A stretch of DNA of 64,000 nucleotides from Trissonchulus latispiculum (GCA_030248195.1 JASAND010012684.1:1-64000), one strand, 5' to 3'; counted from the stretch's first letter, positions 1 to 11,147 are shown. Notes: generated by a model not told the origin, from the letters alone. Translations and numbers: made by a program.

Positions 1-540
1 AATGCTAATATGAGAAAAATCGGTATAGATATCCCCGACCGGAAGATAACCTAAACTTTTGTTCCAAAGTTTGATTCAGGAAAATAAAACATGTCTGGGA
101 GGAAAATTCTTCACAAATGAACAAAGAAATTCTTCAATTAGAGAGCTTTATAGCTCAAACGGTGTCTCAAAATGCCCCATTTAAAATATTTAGGAAAGAA
201 TTTCAAATACCATATAGCAAATAAAACAAAACAACCTGGCTAAGGAGATCCATGATCCGGAACCAATGTTGCCAACCCACTGGACCAAATGCTTCCAGAA
301 CCACCATCTCCGAAACTTCCAGGATGAACACAGGAAATCTAAACAAGAGTGTGCAGTACGTTTAGGTGGGACATTGCAACTGTGGCAATTGATAAAATTA
401 CCAAAACTTTTATAAAAGGTAAAAGTGAAAATATAAAACTTTAGTAAAATTATTGTGCAGGAATTATTATCGCGTTTAAAAAATGTGCTTGCAATATCGA
501 AAGCATAGAGTGCTAAAACAAGTGAATACAAAGCAAAAAT
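1..540. other. Unassigned AT-rich sequence at window edge
   Basis: No coding similarity, repeat or structured element could be supported here. An open minus-strand frame runs from about 1170 down to 190. Its part below about 580 is rich in Cys, Phe, Leu and Ile and has no resemblance to the retrotransposon linker that precedes it, so the end of element 1 probably lies near 540-590. Confidence 0.4.
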
Positions 541-589
541 TGTGCAAGTGCACATGTATGTGTTAAAATTCATATGTCGGGTAAAAATT

Positions 590-600
590 ACCCCCTCTTT
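590..600 (-). other. Internal copy of the polypurine-tract 11-mer (element 1)
   Basis: Exact sense-strand AAAGAGGGGGT, the core of the 3' polypurine tract of this family, read in frame as KEGV in the linker remnant. Confidence 0.6.
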
Positions 601-838
601 AGCAGCTTCCCTCCAAAACAAAGTGCTAGGAGGAATTAACCCGAAATGGTGCGAGTCATCTGCAGACACATATCCGGAACAAGACATTTCAGTGACCGAT
701 TTCACTGGCTGGGGGGACCCCGAGGATTTACGAGGTATCCTCACTTCGGCCAGTGCAGAAGCGGGCTCAGGGACCTCCTCACCCTCAAGGTCCCCCACAG
801 CAAGGGAAGGTCGCTCAGGGGTTGTCAGTCCCGGAGCA

Positions 839-849
839 ACCCCCTCTTT
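839..849 (-). other. Internal copy of the polypurine-tract 11-mer (element 1)
   Basis: Exact sense-strand AAAGAGGGGGT, in frame as KEGV in the linker remnant. Confidence 0.6.
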
Positions 850-913
850 AGCATTCTGTCCCGGAAGGTCTTGTTTCGGAGCTTGTCGCACGGTAAAATT
901 TTGGAAAGTCCTT

Positions 914-924
914 ACCCCCTCTTT
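914..924 (-). other. Internal copy of the polypurine-tract 11-mer (element 1)
   Basis: Exact sense-strand AAAGAGGGGGT, in frame as KEGV in the linker remnant, only 65 bases from the previous copy. Confidence 0.6.
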
Positions 925-1202
925 AATCGAGGAGGTAGGGGTGACGGAAATTTCGGAAAGTGGTTTGTCGTCCCCCTTGTTTGAAAGAAAAGTCCCAACT
1001 TCGTGCGCACGTGCTGGGTAAGAGGCAAGGTAAGCGGTACGAACTGAGTCAATTTTTTGGGGAGGGGTGCCCAGCGATTCGTCAACCACAGAAGCTAATT
1101 CCTGCCGTTTTGAAACTTTAGGAACCCCCCATAACATCACAGCCGTGGGTTGAACAAAACTCGCTGGCACCTTTACATAATTTTGAGTTGGGGAAATAGT
1201 GC

Positions 1203-3746
1203 CTATCGCCCTTGCCGTGAAGGGGGAATCAGAGTATTCGGTGAGCTTGCCAGCAAAACTGCGAGTGTTCGATCAAAATTTGGTACTGCTTCAATGTAAC
1301 CAACATGTAGCCGACTTACCATTTGGCTAACCTGGGATACAGACGGGAGTGGACGGGAGGGTTGAGGAGCGTGGGCCCTCCCTTTGGTTTCTCCCGAGAC
1401 AGAGGTAGCTGCGGCAGGTGCGGCAGACGCGGCAGGTGTGGCAGGTGCAGCAGATGCGGCAGGTGCGGCCCCCACGACCTGATATCCCGCAGCCGGTTGC
1501 CATAGTTGTGTTAAGGGTTGTTGCACATACGTATACACCGGCACAGGGGCACAAGGCACCTGTGAAGTCGGATATGCGTAACAATTATGCGCAGGTTGAG
1601 ATATAGGAGGACGAGCAGAGGAAGCCTCCACCCCCGCCACCTGTTCGTGCCGACCCCCTTTATTTTTCCAAAAGGTGGGAGCCAGCTGGGGGTTTTTGTC
1701 CCAGCAACGATCCGGGTCGTGACCCCTCCTCCCGCAGAACTGGCATCTGGGCCCGGGGGGCCCCTCAGGTTTAACTAAATTCTCCAACTTCTTTTCAAAA
1801 TATTCTTTCAAAGATTGCAACTCTTTAGAAAAATCAAATTTAGCAGCATTTACCCCCTCTTTAGATTCGACTTGGTAAACTGGGGCTACTGCGTCCATGA
1901 CTTCCTCAGGCTGACATTTGACGAATCTCGAATCCAATTTATCAATAACCCGTCGGAGCTCTTCCATAGTAGGTTCCCCGTGCGAAAAAATAGCAGCCAA
2001 GGTCATGGCGTAGCGGGGATTTACCCCCACAAATACCTGCTGTGCACAGTGTCTATCCCTCTCCTCCGAGGTCGGCCAAATGTCCAAGGCCATAGCTTGC
2101 AACTCTGAAATAAAGGTACGTACAGTTTCTCCCGGTTTTTGTTTCCTGTTGACAAACATGGTATACCGCTCCTGAATCGTTATCTGTGGCTTCGGGAATT
2201 GGGAACATAGGGACTCCGTGATCTTCTCAAAAGAGTCTGTAATATTTGGACCCACCTTCAATGCATAAACTTGCGCTTTACCTCCCAGCTTATTATACAA
2301 GAGCCTGGCCCACTGATCCTCCGGAATCTGATGAATCGTGGCTGCCGAAACAAATTGAGGGAGCCAGTCATCCATATACATAGCCTCCGGCTCAAATTTA
2401 GGGACCTCTCGTAGGATTTCCATATATGTCCGGTATAAAGCTGCATTATATTTAGCAACCGAAATATCCGCGGCTTCCATTGTAGCCGGACTGGCTTGTC
2501 TCGGACCAGCTCCATAAAATGTCTTACCCGACAGGGGCGTCGCAGAAAATACCTGACCTTCGTCACAATCTTTTGCGGGAATGACCACCGCATGGCTATG
2601 TCCTGAAACACGTGCTGGGCCAACGCCTGGAGGAGACCCCGGAGGAGGTTCGGGACTGGATCCAGCCAGAGATGAGGCAGGAACAGCTCCGGCCGTGTTG
2701 GAAGCACTAACAGGGGCGTTCACTGTCACATTCTGGCCGCACCCAGCCCCTACGGGACACGCAGGAGCAAGCACCGTATACGCAGGGACACTTGTCGCTT
2801 GTCCCGAGACAATGGATGGACCCCCCAAAATTTGCACTGGGGTTTGTGCTGCAACAGGCACCATACAGTATTGATAGCCACCGGACTGTGGGGCACCCCA
2901 GACCATTTGCTGCACTGTAGGAGCCGCATTCTGTGGCACTTGGGCAGGAGCCAGTTGAGCGGGAGCAAGGGCTCGAAATTCCTCACGTGTATCCTTTGGG
3001 TACTGTTCACACGGCGATACCCACTCAAAACCCCCTTTTTGTCCCCAATTAGTCACTCGAGTTTGGCCAGCGTGAGGTGGAGGAGCGTTCTGGGCCCCCA
3101 CAACTTGACCGACCCCCAAAATTTGAAAATTCGAAGCATTTTGTACAGGTTGGGAGGGGGTCAGGGTCCGTTCCGGAGCAGCTTGCACCGAATCAGGACC
3201 CTGAACTGGGGAGGTCTGACTGTCCACTAACTGAATCAGGTCACCCACAGGGGTTTCTCTGCCCTCCCCCGAGGATCCCCGTATCTGTTCACCACTATTT
3301 TGAATTTTTCCGGAACTAATTTGCTGTTGGCGACATATATTTGACAACCGTTGGGGGGCTAGCCCGCTATTTTTACACAGACGGTCTAAAAAATCTTGCA
3401 TCAAGCTATACAGGTCGCTCTCCCCATTTTCGGCTGCCATTTCTAAATACGGGTCAATATCCATCACTTTTGACGAGGGGGGACTCCGCCGGGGGATACT
3501 TTCAGCATCCTGGTTTTTCCCCTGACCCGATTCTGACAAGGGGGAGTCAGACCTCCCCAACAATGACTTCACGGTAGTTTCTGACTGGTTACTGGACGGG
3601 GAAGTACCTGGGCTTACCCCCCCAGACCCAGGAGCGACTGACAAGGGGGGAAGACCCCTCCCGAAACAACTTCCAACATCCTCACTTTCTTGTCTCGGAG
3701 GGCCGTAACGCCCCGACAGAATATTACTAAACTCTGACACAGACAC
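1203..3746 (-). CDS. gag: Element 1 Gag (Ty3/gypsy capsid and zinc knuckle)
   Basis: An 847-codon open frame encoding the structural polyprotein of an LTR retrotransposon, which would form the virus-like particle and bind the element RNA. Residues 1 to about 420 are low-complexity Pro/Gln/Ser/Ala. The capsid-like region starts near residue 423 (MEAADIS) and continues through LLYNKLGGKAQVYA to the conserved KLDSRF; the same blocks occur in elements 2 and 3. A CX2CX4HX4C zinc knuckle lies at residues 668-681 (CQFCGRRGH...C), followed by Pro/Ala/Gln repeats. The frame ends soon after an HVGYIEA block that also precedes the Gag C-terminal helical region of element 3, so the C-terminus is shortened. 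The first Met of this frame is probably not the true start: the Gag N-terminus continues upstream in another frame to about 4178. Confidence 0.85.
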   Translation of the reverse strand: MSVSEFSNILSGRYGPPRQESEDVGSCFGRGLPPLSVAPGSGGVSPGTSPSSNQSETTVKSLLGRSDSPLSESGQGKNQDAESIPRRSPPSSKVMDIDPYLEMAAENGESDLYSLMQDFLDRLCKNSGLAPQRLSNICRQQQISSGKIQNSGEQIRGSSGEGRETPVGDLIQLVDSQTSPVQGPDSVQAAPERTLTPSQPVQNASNFQILGVGQVVGAQNAPPPHAGQTRVTNWGQKGGFEWVSPCEQYPKDTREEFRALAPAQLAPAQVPQNAAPTVQQMVWGAPQSGGYQYCMVPVAAQTPVQILGGPSIVSGQATSVPAYTVLAPACPVGAGCGQNVTVNAPVSASNTAGAVPASSLAGSSPEPPPGSPPGVGPARVSGHSHAVVIPAKDCDEGQVFSATPLSGKTFYGAGPRQASPATMEAADISVAKYNAALYRTYMEILREVPKFEPEAMYMDDWLPQFVSAATIHQIPEDQWARLLYNKLGGKAQVYALKVGPNITDSFEKITESLCSQFPKPQITIQERYTMFVNRKQKPGETVRTFISELQAMALDIWPTSEERDRHCAQQVFVGVNPRYAMTLAAIFSHGEPTMEELRRVIDKLDSRFVKCQPEEVMDAVAPVYQVESKEGVNAAKFDFSKELQSLKEYFEKKLENLVKPEGPPGPRCQFCGRRGHDPDRCWDKNPQLAPTFWKNKGGRHEQVAGVEASSARPPISQPAHNCYAYPTSQVPCAPVPVYTYVQQPLTQLWQPAAGYQVVGAAPAASAAPATPAASAAPAAATSVSGETKGRAHAPQPSRPLPSVSQVSQMVSRLHVGYIEAVPNFDRTLAVLLASSPNTLIPPSRQGR
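1852..1862 (-). other. Internal copy of the polypurine-tract 11-mer (element 1 gag)
   Basis: Exact sense-strand AAAGAGGGGGT, in frame as KEGV between the capsid and zinc knuckle of Gag. It is the only copy located in gag rather than in the linker. Confidence 0.6.
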
Positions 3747-4178
3747 TGTAGGAGGAGGGGAGCATAAAACGTAGATAAACTAACCCCACCCCGCCAATTT
3801 TTGTCCTGCTGGGGAGTGGAGGAATCAGTCATAACCCTAAGAGAAGCCCGCCTAAGTGGACATTGAAAAGTTAACAAACTAGACGAAACGGAGGGTAACC
3901 CCCCATTCTGCTGCGTACATGGAATAGAATCTGAACGGGGGGGAGGCCGGGGGCGATTCCCCCCAGACTGATCCGTCGCTCCGGGGGTGGGGTGGGGGTT
4001 AGGGGGCCCCCACGAACTTTCTGCCCCAAAAATGTCACTCCCCGCACTGTCCATTTCTGCCATTTTTGAAGTCTCGAATTTGCTTTCTCAGCTTGAGGAA
4101 GTTCATAAAAGGTACCACTTTTTCGTGTAATTTTCGTATTATACTATGAGTGGTAGGTCTAGAAAAATTTTTGGACAT
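3747..4178 (-). pseudogene. gag: Element 1 Gag N-terminus, frameshifted
   Basis: An ATG at 4178 lies 8 bases downstream of the primer binding site, as in elements 2 and 3, and starts a frame resembling their Gag N-termini (R-P-x-T-x...K-V-V). A second ATG at 4063 opens another frame rich in Pro, Gly, Ser and Arg. Neither frame joins the main gag frame (from 3746) without frameshifts. The breaks fall in G-rich sequence, the same pattern seen in elements 2 and 3. Decay and homopolymer sequencing error cannot be told apart here. Confidence 0.5.
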
Positions 4179-4185
4179 CTACCAC

Positions 4186-4199
4186 TGTTACGGTCGCCA
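4186..4199 (-). other. Primer binding site, tRNA-Arg(UCG) type (element 1)
   Basis: Minus-strand TGGCGACCGTAACA, 4 bases from the LTR end. It matches the 3' end of animal tRNA-Arg(UCG) plus CCA with one mismatch. The 412/mdg1-type Ty3/gypsy elements of insects use a similar primer. Confidence 0.75.
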
Positions 4200-4203
4200 C
4201 TTT

Positions 4204-4699
4204 TGTCGGGTATGAAACCCTGGTGCTAGTTTCACGATACGACGGACCGTTTGACTGCAAGTTCTCGTCACAGGTGGTCGATGTCCAGACTTCAATAAAA
4301 CTCTAGAGCGTACTTGGTTGCGACTAGGCTAGAATAGGGCTCGCTCGTAAATTCCAAGAATTTATGTACCAGCCGAGTTATTTATTCAAGTATCAAAATA
4401 AACTGAACATTACTCGCACAAAACATTGACCAAAGTTACAAAACTACTCAAAAGAAATGGGCAAGTACAAAAATGGCAGAATTGACAGGTCTGGCAACAG
4501 ACAACCACCCACAAGACAACCCACACTTCAACTGAACTCGTTCAGCTATCTTGAACTTGCTCACGTGTATGACTCATAGTAAGCCACAAGATTAGGCAAT
4601 GCTAATTTTAGGTTGATTATTCGTAAAATGTTGTTTACTTATTCACAGCGAGTTTCTCTGTACTTAGGCTTAGCACATTGGTGTATCCTACATTCTACA
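4204..4699 (-). repeat. Element 1 LTR (496 bp)
   Basis: On the minus strand the segment begins TGTAGAATG and ends CCCGACA, so it has the TG...CA termini of an LTR. The primer binding site follows it after 4 bases, marking it as a 5' LTR. On its other side, however, it is preceded by a polypurine tract, which normally precedes a 3' LTR. It is therefore either shared by two head-to-tail elements or the product of recombination. Its sequence differs from the LTRs of elements 2 and 3 beyond the first dozen bases. Confidence 0.75.
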
Positions 4700-4800
4700 A
4701 AATACCCCCTCTTGCCGCCGCCCGCCCCGGCGCGGCGTGTCCACCGAATTAGTACAAAGTTAGAAAAATTTTAGGGATAAAATTTTCGAGTGCGCACTCC
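4700..4800 (-). repeat. Polypurine tract and 3' end of an adjoining retrotransposon copy
   Basis: The minus strand reads CAAGAGGGGGTATT directly against the LTR start at 4699. Beyond it is a GC-rich CGCCCGCCCCGGCGCGGCG block and then AATTAGTA...GGATAAAATT, closely resembling the sequence at 19,703-19,770 at the 3' end of element 3. This is the last hundred or so bases of another element of the family; its body is absent to the right. Confidence 0.6.
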
Positions 4801-4992
4801 AGATTAAAGTTAGTGGATAAAACAAACTGTTAAAGGCAAAAACATCAGCTAAAAACGCCAATCTTGAAATTGAACAGACATTTTTATGCAAAATTTACCA
4901 AAATATTGCACTTCTTCAAAATTTGTTTGAGGGCATTGTAAGGCAAAATGATCCCACAAAATCCCACTGATCCCACATGGAATGAATTTTCA

Positions 4993-5036
4993 ATCCCATC
5001 CCATCCCATCCCATGGGATCCCATGGGATCCCATCC
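4993..5036. repeat. CCCAT tandem repeat
   Basis: Four ATCCC units followed by two ATGGGATCCC units, the latter self-complementary. Confidence 0.8.
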
Positions 5037-5728
5037 TAGATGCCAACACTGGTGGAAATGTTTAAAAAGATTAATTTGGCAGCTGTTACATCTATTCTAA
5101 CTGAAGCTACAAACGCTGATGCATTTTTATTCCGCCGGAGGCGGAATCTTTGTAATGGGTGAACCCTAATCTAGTGTGAAATTGCAAGTGTGGTATGACC
5201 CGCTCACCATGTTTATTACGTAAACCTAGCTGCGTAAGTTTTTTTAGACAGGGGGTGACCTATTGGAAGACTGCTTTGAGGAAGCTGATCAAATGCCGAA
5301 AAAGTTTTTACACTGTTTCTGGGCGACTTCAAGTTGAATTTAGTTCACATATTTTTAATATTATTTAAAATTTCCAAGCAGAGAAACCTAAGTGTGAGAT
5401 TCTCAAAACTTTTATCTGGGTCCCCCCATGGCAGTTTTAGATTTGTGTTAACACTATAAGACAATTTTGATTATGCAAATTAATTGAGCATGCAGAATTC
5501 AGTACACATTCAAAAGGCAGAAGTTAATCTCTTATTTATTACTAGCAGCAGTAAACAGTTTTTCGTCATTTTTTAGTGTTTGCTAGGCACTAGGCAGTCG
5601 ACACTCGACAGTGTTTACTAGGTTCCGGGTTTGTCTTCAGTGCCTATTCTGGCAATTTTCCAGGAAACATATCCGAGCGCGGAAGTTCGAATTTTCATCC
5701 AGCCATTATTTATTTCCTAAATCCCTTG

Positions 5729-5823
5729 AGAATTTGGTAATCAAAACAAAATATATGATGGCAGTTTCGTCATAACGAGAGAATGAATTTGGTAATCAAA
5801 ACAAAATATATAATCGCAGTTTC
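5729..5823. repeat. Direct repeat of about 38 bp, period 56
   Basis: GAATTTGGTAATCAAAAC... ending in GCAGTTT occurs at 5729-5766 and again at 5785-5823 with few changes. Confidence 0.8.
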
Positions 5824-7810
5824 AATTTTGATAACGATTTTGCGACCAAGTCTATTTGGCCGTAGTTAACTTTTCAAATGGGCTGCGCATCTACTGATTA
5901 TATATATATATATACAACAAACAACATTGCCCTGAACACACGACTGAAATTTCAAATAATCTGGTAGCCTCAAAAGTGGCTAATTTAGACCTATGAAATC
6001 TATTCTCATTTAAATGCTGAAATTTATTAAGCTAGTGTAAACCATTCAATGGTTAAGTGTTGCTTATTTCGGCGATTTGTTTCCAGTCGAAACAACCAAT
6101 CCGGAGATTTCATGCCTGGTTAAAGGTGGAAATCTGTAAATTAAAATTCCGTGTCTGAATCTGGCCGGGATGTCACCGTTTCAGATCACCAAAATAATCT
6201 GTTTGGAACGTTTTCAGTTGCATAAATAATAGTAGAATATTCGGGAAAATGTACAGAAATTGATATCACCTTCTTAAAACTGGCGACAGGACAATGAGCG
6301 ACTGGAGGGAGACATAGCCGAACTCTCTAAAGTAATCTATTAAGTGGACACACTACGGGAGGAATTATACCCCTTTTTAGGGGTTACTTGTTTGTGTTAA
6401 TTGTATCTGTAAAGTTTTGAATTTTGAATATGTCTGTATCAATAAATTAAGAAGCGTGTATGCTTCGTGCTGCATTATTCAACGGCAACACAGTGATGCA
6501 TTTGTAAATACTATTAAACGCTAGGGCTAGCCAACGCTAGTTACGATAAATTCATTGTGAATTGCTCGTGTATAGGCCTTTTGTATTTGAAAATTTTAGA
6601 AAATAGTAATCTGGCATTATTTCAAATTTCCATTTGTGTATTTTTTGCGAAAAACGTGTTTAGAAGAACCAAAAAATTGGTAAATTTACAGTTACAAATT
6701 TGTTAATTTCGGGGTTTTACTTTATTAATAATCTTGATCCTGCCAGTTGAATGTTGAATGAGAACAATATAAATGTTCACGATTATGCACCTAGTAAGAT
6801 CCATATATATATTTATTGAAGTGAAATTTACTAGATCGATAAGCAGGTGGACAACAACTTAACAAATAACATCGAGTAACATTGAGGCATGACCTTGCGC
6901 CTTGGCATTCTATGACAAGGTGGGAAACACCGGGGGTCTGAGCCCCCAGGACCCGAAGAAATTTTTGGAAAAAACGGAAAAATTGGTACTGGAAATATTT
7001 AAAGTTTTTACTCTTACAAAAGTTACCTTTCTCCCGAAATAATGTTGCGTCTAGCTTGCGTCCCGTTAAAATTTCATCGCGTCCAGTTAAGAAACTTTGC
7101 GTCCAGACGCACATCTGGACGCAAAAAACCCTGTGCGGCAAATGATCAAAAAATAAGGACACTAAAGACTAATTTTACTCAAACTGTTGCTGATTTGAAT
7201 CCAGAATATCCAAATTTTCATTATCAGGAGATTTTTATTTACCTAGATTATGCTTAAAATTTGATTGGCTGATTCACATTGTGTACTAAGTGCCTGTTAC
7301 ATTCTGTCTATAAAATTAAAGTTTCAGTTTTCAGTTTTATGGCAATGCAGTGATAGCTCTCACTCAGACTTAGACAAGCTCAAACAGCTGTGCATAGGTC
7401 GCTTGCAGCCTATTAGAAAGAAAAGCAATAACGGCTGGAAAGGTATTTTCAGCCGAATATGGCAGAATTTGATGTACTTGACCAAACTTGAAGTCATTCT
7501 AATTCTTTTAATTCTATGTCATTCCATCACATATCCAAATATTTCGGATGCTGGGACCCCGAAGTTGGCCATAAAATCACGTGGATAGTAGGAAAAGTAA
7601 TACAGTAAGGAAACTAACGCCACTAGTTCAGAAATGTGGTGACTGACGAGTCGTAACTATCCTATATTCTTCTAATTTCAAATTAAAGTCACAGGTCAAA
7701 ATAAAATTAAAGTCGCCTGTGACGATTGTTGTTGACTGGATAGTGCTAAAGTTGAAGTGAGAATTAAAATTAAAATACCAGGGCGTTGAATACTGTACTA
7801 TTTTATTCTC

Positions 7811-7909
7811 GACAGTTAGGGTTTGCACAGCAGCAGTCAGGTTTGCACAGTCGCACTCAGGGTTTGCACAGCGGCACTCAAGATTTGCACAGCGGCACGG
7901 TTTGCACAC
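7811..7909. repeat. Minisatellite of about 21 bp, five units
   Basis: Five imperfect copies of GGTTTGCACAGCGGCACTCA. The Cys-rich minus-strand frame across it is a translation of the repeat, not a protein. Confidence 0.8.
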
Positions 7910-10229
7910 CGGGAAAATCTGTCTGCAATTGGGATTCTACTGATGATTGCTATGTTTTTCTTTGTGGGCGTCGGAACTAGAATTTACTGTTTGTGCATCA
8001 TAGTTTGAGGTCAACACACTTTTTCTAAAAAAACTTACGTAGATATTTGAGAAGAGCTTGAACAATTAACAGCATCAGACAATGCACCCAAACAATAACG
8101 TGCACCCAAGAAGACAACACGATGGCTGGTCTCTGTTTTCAATTCAGGCAAGAAGGTTCCAGACTTCACCAATTTGGCAACCGTCACAGCGATGCTGAAA
8201 AGTAATCAAGAATATTTATGCAGTGTCACTCTAGAAGCCCTCGCTCGTAGAACTTCCCTCACTGCGTGCGAGTAGGTAGTCTCTGAACACATGCAGAACC
8301 AAGCTGTGAGTAAAGTATACGTATATAAAGCAGATATGATGATTTATATGTTCTGGCCTTATGTGAGATTAGTTGGTTCTTTTACCTTTTATTTCGAGCT
8401 AATTAGTATAGTATCAAAATAACAGGTTTGTTGTTTCTTTATTAATAGAATTGCTACAGTAGCGTTATTTGAGGTATGTTATATATGTTATAGTTATCTT
8501 TATGATTATATTATTAGTTATTTTTAAGTTATAATTATATGTACGGTATATGTGTAATAAAAGGGATCTGGTTTGGTTACGTTTTAATCCAATTTGAGGG
8601 AGTCTATGAATAGAATTTGGTTCATCTTATTTCCCAGCCGTTTTGCTACAGTATATCAATCCAGAACAAGATTTAAGATATTTCAAGAACTTAGGTACGA
8701 GATGAGTGGACCTGGGGAGAGTTCTGGTGAGGTGGCTCTGACGTTTCTCTTGGTAAATCCACCACTATTAATATTAATGGAGCTCTGGTGAAGTGGCCCA
8801 CTGTGAATCGCTACTGAGAGCTCTGGTGAAATGACTCTGTACGTCTGCTAGTCGAGTGCTGGTTAAGTGACTCGAGAATCTGCTAAATTTCCAGTATACA
8901 ACAAACTTTAATGCTCTTAGGTATCGCACAAAACAAATATAATACGTTCACCACGTTTACAGATGTTTTCCCAAAGTTGGACAGTAAAAGATTAGATTCC
9001 GTCGCTTACAATGATTGTCACTCAGTGTCAACAGTTATTCAAACACTAATTTCGCATATTGTTCAAAAGATTCGTACAACGCAGGTAATGAATGGTTAAC
9101 ACGCATTTAGAGATCAACTACTAATTGTGCACAGTATTGCAAGAAAGATATTACAGCAGAATATTACGAATTCTCCAAAATACAATATTCCTTCGCAAAA
9201 CTAATATTGCATATAGATAATTAATTTACAAATATCCTTAATGGTTTTCCATTCAGCGTTTAAGAAGGAAATTGTAACTTCCCTTACTAACTTATTCGAA
9301 ACTTCACAATCGCCCGACAAACGGTTTTCTTAATGATCCAAATCCACGAGAACAGCTTTGAGCGGGAGTAATTACGGTGTGCAGTAGAAATATTCCAAGA
9401 ATAGCTAATGCTGGTGAGTCGAGGGAGCCAAAGTCACACACAAGAGTAGAATGATTCACGGCAATGGCAGCTATAGACAGTTCAGAGGCGCTTCTGGCCT
9501 ATACAACAGACGACCAAATCTTGGTCCAAAAACCGATCAAACTTCAACAGCGCAAAACCCAAGACTGCTGGAAAATTGGGGTAGACCTGTCTGTCAAACT
9601 TCTAGCTCCGCCTCTCGACTCTCCCAGGTGTGTGACGTGCAAATTTTGGATACTGTAGTCGGGAAATCTTTGTGTTTCTTTTGATGTCAGGCGATTGCTT
9701 TGTGTGAACGAAAATATGTCACTTTTACGTGGCATAGTGGTTTGCCCGAGGGCTTTTAGGGTTCCAGCAAATTTCTCGTTAATCCTGATTAACCCCAACA
9801 ACCTCTAAATTGTTAAACAATTAAATAGTTTGCTCAGGTATTAACGAATTTGATTGAAGATCCAAATTTCCAGAATAAGAGCCTTTGAATTTCATAACAA
9901 AGAACAGAAATACCCCAAACGACCAAATAAGTTGCATAACCACGAATCAAAGGACGTCCAGCAAAGATCACAATTCAATAGCTAAAAACGTGGTTCAAAA
10001 CAGAAGGCTTAGGACAATACGATCAGAATTCAAAGGCCTAACGCTCCCATCACAGTTTCATCCCAGTTCAACTTCACAGAAACTCAGAAAACTCACAGAC
10101 AACCACCAACTCAATGATCAGATCAAAATCAAAACAGATAGCCCAACCTAGCTCAACGTATCCTTGCTTCCCTTACATATGTGTAGGTTCAAAAGTTCAA
10201 AACTTTAATAATATTCCCATATGTTGGTA

Positions 10230-11147
10230 TCATTGTTTCCGTTGCCTATTTTTGGTGGCAGGAAATGAGCTCGGTTTCAATTCTGCTAATATCGTTGTTT
10301 GGTTCCAAACAGTTGATCTGATATCACTGCTGAAAATTAGATAAATAAAGGGATTAATCGCGCTGTTTATCAAACCGAAAAAGTTTGCAAAACATTCTCC
10401 CGTTTCACCCCCGATTTGTAGTGTTACCCAATACCCTCCTATATAGCATATATAAGCCAAACAAATAATGCCAAACTGAATTGTTAATGCACTTTCTTTC
10501 TTCAAAGCCGCCGATTTGCTGATCTTTAGGCGTAAGCGGATCAAAATCATAGAATACAGAATCACCATCGCAAAAATCAGTAAAATTGAAAGGATTTGGA
10601 TATATAAATGTGCCCAGGCTACAGCTGTGGGATGCTTGTCGCTGCAGGACCATCTGTAGGTTAAGCCGTTCGGGGCATGCCAGAAACAGCCTACCCCATA
10701 GAATAATGCACCATAAAAGCCAGACAGTAACATGCAAATTACAATCATGATGACTACTTGCTTATGTCCAAAGTAGACAGGGTACTTTTGTAGCATAAAA
10801 ACGGCTATGAATCTGTTGATGCAGATTCCTACTATCAGATGTACAATATTGACAGCGGAAAAATTACAGATGGCACCGGCAAGATAAATGTATATAACGG
10901 GAACTTTCTGTCCAAAAATGAGTTGAACATCGACAAGTGTTAGTTGCTGAGATAAATAGATGCAGTCAAACACTCCCAACGCCAAGGCCAGCCTGTAGAA
11001 CGGATTTTGGTATTGACTGTTACGATACTTCCAAATCACACAACAAACCTTGGAATAAACGACCAGGCTGAACAAAGCAATGCAAGAAGCAGCCACACTG
11101 TACCCAATAACGTAGCCAGATTTTCCAGCAATCGAAGAGTTAGTCAT
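10230..11147 (-). CDS. Seven-transmembrane G-protein-coupled receptor, nematode chemoreceptor-like
   Basis: A 305-residue protein with seven hydrophobic segments (about 12-38, 50-72, 85-110, 128-152, 178-205, 222-243, 252-272). It has a short N-terminus with an NSS glycosylation sequon. Asn-Arg-Phe at 111-113 after TM3 takes the place of DRY, as in nematode srx-type receptors. Cys94 with Cys154 or Cys168 could form the usual extracellular disulfide. TM7 carries NPFIY (265-269), followed by a basic tail. It would sit in a plasma or ciliary membrane and bind an unknown ligand. I chose Met at 11147 because a TTTTCAG/G acceptor-like site lies just upstream; an in-frame ATG at 11177 lies beyond that site. 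An earlier exon or a trans-splice site is possible. No frameshift or stop is visible. The family assignment is from memory of motifs and is only moderately sure; the 7TM call is strong. Confidence 0.8.
   Translation of the reverse strand: MTNSSIAGKSGYVIGYSVAASCIALFSLVVYSKVCCVIWKYRNSQYQNPFYRLALALGVFDCIYLSQQLTLVDVQLIFGQKVPVIYIYLAGAICNFSAVNIVHLIVGICINRFIAVFMLQKYPVYFGHKQVVIMIVICMLLSGFYGALFYGVGCFWHAPNGLTYRWSCSDKHPTAVAWAHLYIQILSILLIFAMVILYSMILIRLRLKISKSAALKKESALTIQFGIICLAYICYIGGYWVTLQIGGETGECFANFFGLINSAINPFIYLIFSSDIRSTVWNQTTILAELKPSSFPATKNRQRKQ

Larger units (their letters stand above)
190..1170 (-). pseudogene. Element 1: remnant of the pol protease-RT linker
   Basis: A 326-codon open frame on the same strand as, and just downstream of, the element 1 gag. 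Residues 1 to about 195 are Pro/Ser/Glu-rich and contain three KEGV tetrapeptides (codons at 914-924, 839-849 and 590-600). The same tetrapeptide marks the acidic linker between protease and reverse transcriptase in elements 2 and 3, which is the basis for the call. No protease DSG/DTG motif, RT, RNase H or integrase is visible, so everything from the end of gag to this linker, and everything after it, is missing. The last 130 residues look like chance translation. Element 1 could not move by its own enzymes. Confidence 0.55.
4801..10229. other. Intergenic AT-rich region with simple and tandem repeats
   Basis: No supported gene in 5.4 kb. It contains a CCCAT tandem run (4993-5036), a short perfect hairpin (5129-5147), a 38-bp direct repeat (5729-5766 and 5785-5823), a TA run (5898-5914), a 21-bp minisatellite (7811-7909), and loosely repeated AGAGCTCTGGTGAAGTG-like units between about 8710 and 8870. 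Short open frames in it have no recognisable content. Confidence 0.6.

Noticed and set aside
190..580. Membrane protein at the end of the element 1 frame
   Set aside because: The hydrophobic stretch follows the last recognisable linker motif and matches nothing in the related elements; probably chance translation of flanking DNA.
1323..1606. Gly/Arg/Cys-repeat frames opposite element 1 gag
   Set aside because: Antisense shadows of the Pro/Ala-repeat part of Gag.
7628..7909. Cys-rich small secreted protein on the minus strand
   Set aside because: The CANLEC-like repeats come from the 21-bp minisatellite and there is no signal peptide.
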